From an uncultured Collinsella sp. (GTDB lineage: Bacteria > Actinomycetota > Coriobacteriia > Coriobacteriales > Coriobacteriaceae), in contig CABSMN010000115.1 of the NCBI GenBank assembly GCA_902478765.1, forward strand, positions 1 through 5,062: a stretch of 5,062 nt of DNA, read 5' to 3'. The notes beneath the pieces are model-generated. The model did not search any database and was not told where the DNA came from. It was given only the letters and a program-made list of their open reading frames with translations. Below, piece by piece: positions 4,129 through 5,062 of the stretch. Numbering within the stretch: position 1 is the stretch's first letter; the number at the start of each line of letters is the position of its first letter. The position numbers and the translations under genes were made by a program.

Positions 4129-5062
4129 ATGAGCGACATCATGAGGCCGATCCCGTTTTCGCAGCTGATGAACTGGATCATCGAGGAGCACAAGACCCAG
4201 GACGCCATCTTTGGCGTGCGCAAGATGGTCACGACCAACCAGGAGGGTGCGCTTCCCATTTTTGACGAGCGCATCGAGACTCCGTTTGGCCCGGCCGCCG
4301 GTCCCAATACGCAGCTTGCCCAGAACATCGTGGCATCCTATGTGGCTGGTTCCCGCTTCTTTGAGCTCAAGACCGTCCAGGTTATGGACGGCGAGGAGCT
4401 CTCCAAGTGCGTCAACAAGCCCTGCATCGTGGCGCAGGACGAGTGCTACAACTGCGAGTGGTCGACCGAGCTCGAGGTTCCGCAGGCCTTTGCCGAGTAC
4501 GTGAAGGCATGGTTTGCCTGCCACCTGATTGCCCGCGAATACGGCCTGGGCAGCCCGGACGGCTTTGTCTTCAACATGTCGGTGGGCTATGACCTCGAGG
4601 GCATCAAGAGCCCCAAGGTCGACGCCTACATCGAGGGCATGAAGGACGCCAGCGGCTCCGAGGTTTGGGACGAGTGCCGCACGTGGGCGCTCGCTAACCT
4701 GGACAAGTTTGAGCATGTCGACGCTGCGTTTGTCGAGTCCATCCCGGCGCGCGTCTCCAACTCCATCACCGAGTCTACCCTGCACGGCTGCCCGCCGGCG
4801 GAGATCGAGCGCATCGCGACCTACCTCATCACCGAGAAGGGCCTCAATACCTACATCAAGTGCAACCCCACGCTGCTGGGCTATGAGTTTGCCCGTCAGC
4901 GCCTCAACGAGCTGGGCTTTGACTACATCGTCTTCGATGACACGCACTTCCGCGAGGATCTGCAGTGGGCCGATGCCGTGCCCATGTTCGAGCGCCTGAT
5001 TGCCCTGTGCGCCGAGCGCGGCCTGGAGTTTGGCGTCAAGCTGACCAACACGTTCCCCGTCG
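4129..5062 (+). CDS. ygfK: YgfK-type oxidoreductase, N-terminal part (cut by window edge)
   Basis: The frame is open from 4129 to the right edge (311 codons and one base); the family protein is about 1,000 residues, so roughly the N-terminal third is seen. It matches E. coli YgfK as remembered: opening SDIMRPIPF, then PFGPAAGPNTQLAQNI (52-67), FFELKTVQV (78-86), KPC...DEC...EWSTE (98-115), FNMSVGYDLEGIK (148-160), STLHGCPPAEIE (216-227), KGLNTYIKCNPTLLGY (237-252) and FGVKLTNT (301-308). This part resembles the dihydroorotate/dihydropyrimidine dehydrogenase TIM barrel; the family's later part, outside the window, carries a flavin-linked GltD-like region and Fe-S motifs. The name 'selenate reductase subunit' is historical. 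Gene context and published work on gut anaerobes point to reductive or dehydrogenating steps in anaerobic purine breakdown. Cys94 and Cys109 appear additional to the E. coli pattern (C94-x4-C99-x6-C106-x2-C109). Confidence 0.93.
   Translation, partial: MSDIMRPIPFSQLMNWIIEEHKTQDAIFGVRKMVTTNQEGALPIFDERIETPFGPAAGPNTQLAQNIVASYVAGSRFFELKTVQVMDGEELSKCVNKPCIVAQDECYNCEWSTELEVPQAFAEYVKAWFACHLIAREYGLGSPDGFVFNMSVGYDLEGIKSPKVDAYIEGMKDASGSEVWDECRTWALANLDKFEHVDAAFVESIPARVSNSITESTLHGCPPAEIERIATYLITEKGLNTYIKCNPTLLGYEFARQRLNELGFDYIVFDDTHFREDLQWADAVPMFERLIALCAERGLEFGVKLTNTFPV

Noticed and set aside
3961..4947. 328-codon minus-strand open frame opposite ygfK
   Set aside because: YgfK motifs run continuously on the plus strand; the antisense frame crosses the hairpin-rich gap and shows no recognisable domain.

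Overview
The window looks like a chromosomal segment from a high-GC, anaerobic gut actinobacterium of the Coriobacteriia (Collinsella or a relative). This assignment rests on strongly GC-ending codons, polar AT-rich promoter DNA, and close resemblance of the gene set to the anaerobic purine / selenium-dependent molybdenum hydroxylase cluster (E. coli ygfK-ssnA-xanQ neighbourhood). The genus is an inference made without a database search.

Layout. Positions 1-20 hold a small hairpin with a T-tract, probably the terminator of a gene to the left. Positions 26-682, minus strand, encode a 218-residue YheO/DauR-type regulator (PAS-like sensor plus C-terminal HTH). The 352-base divergent intergenic region (683-1034) is AT-rich and carries a sigma70-like promoter overlapped by a Fur-box-like sequence. 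Then come three plus-strand genes in the same direction: an NCS2 nucleobase permease (1035-2429), the amidohydrolase SsnA (2625-3980), and the first 311 codons of YgfK (4129 to the right edge). The gaps between them (195 and 148 bases) are GC-rich and packed with perfect hairpins. No terminator with a T-tail is seen in either gap, so one polycistronic transcript with structured internal leaders is the simplest reading.

How the genes fit together. The permease would import a purine (xanthine, urate or similar). SsnA, a metal-dependent amidohydrolase, and YgfK, a flavin/Fe-S oxidoreductase relative of dihydropyrimidine dehydrogenase, belong to the set of genes that gut anaerobes use for anaerobic purine breakdown. 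The YheO-like regulator, transcribed divergently, is the natural candidate for control.

Most notable points: (1) the permease has Gln where characterised NCS2 carriers have their essential TM8 Glu and TM9 Asp; (2) the ssnA leader folds on paper into a stacked hairpin plus a three-way junction, and one hairpin arm is also complementary to the ssnA Shine-Dalgarno, an arrangement resembling a translational riboswitch; (3) an iron-box-like operator overlaps the permease promoter; (4) similar T-less hairpins lie 15-16 bases after both the permease and ssnA stop codons. No mobile elements, CRISPR arrays, tRNA or rRNA genes were seen.
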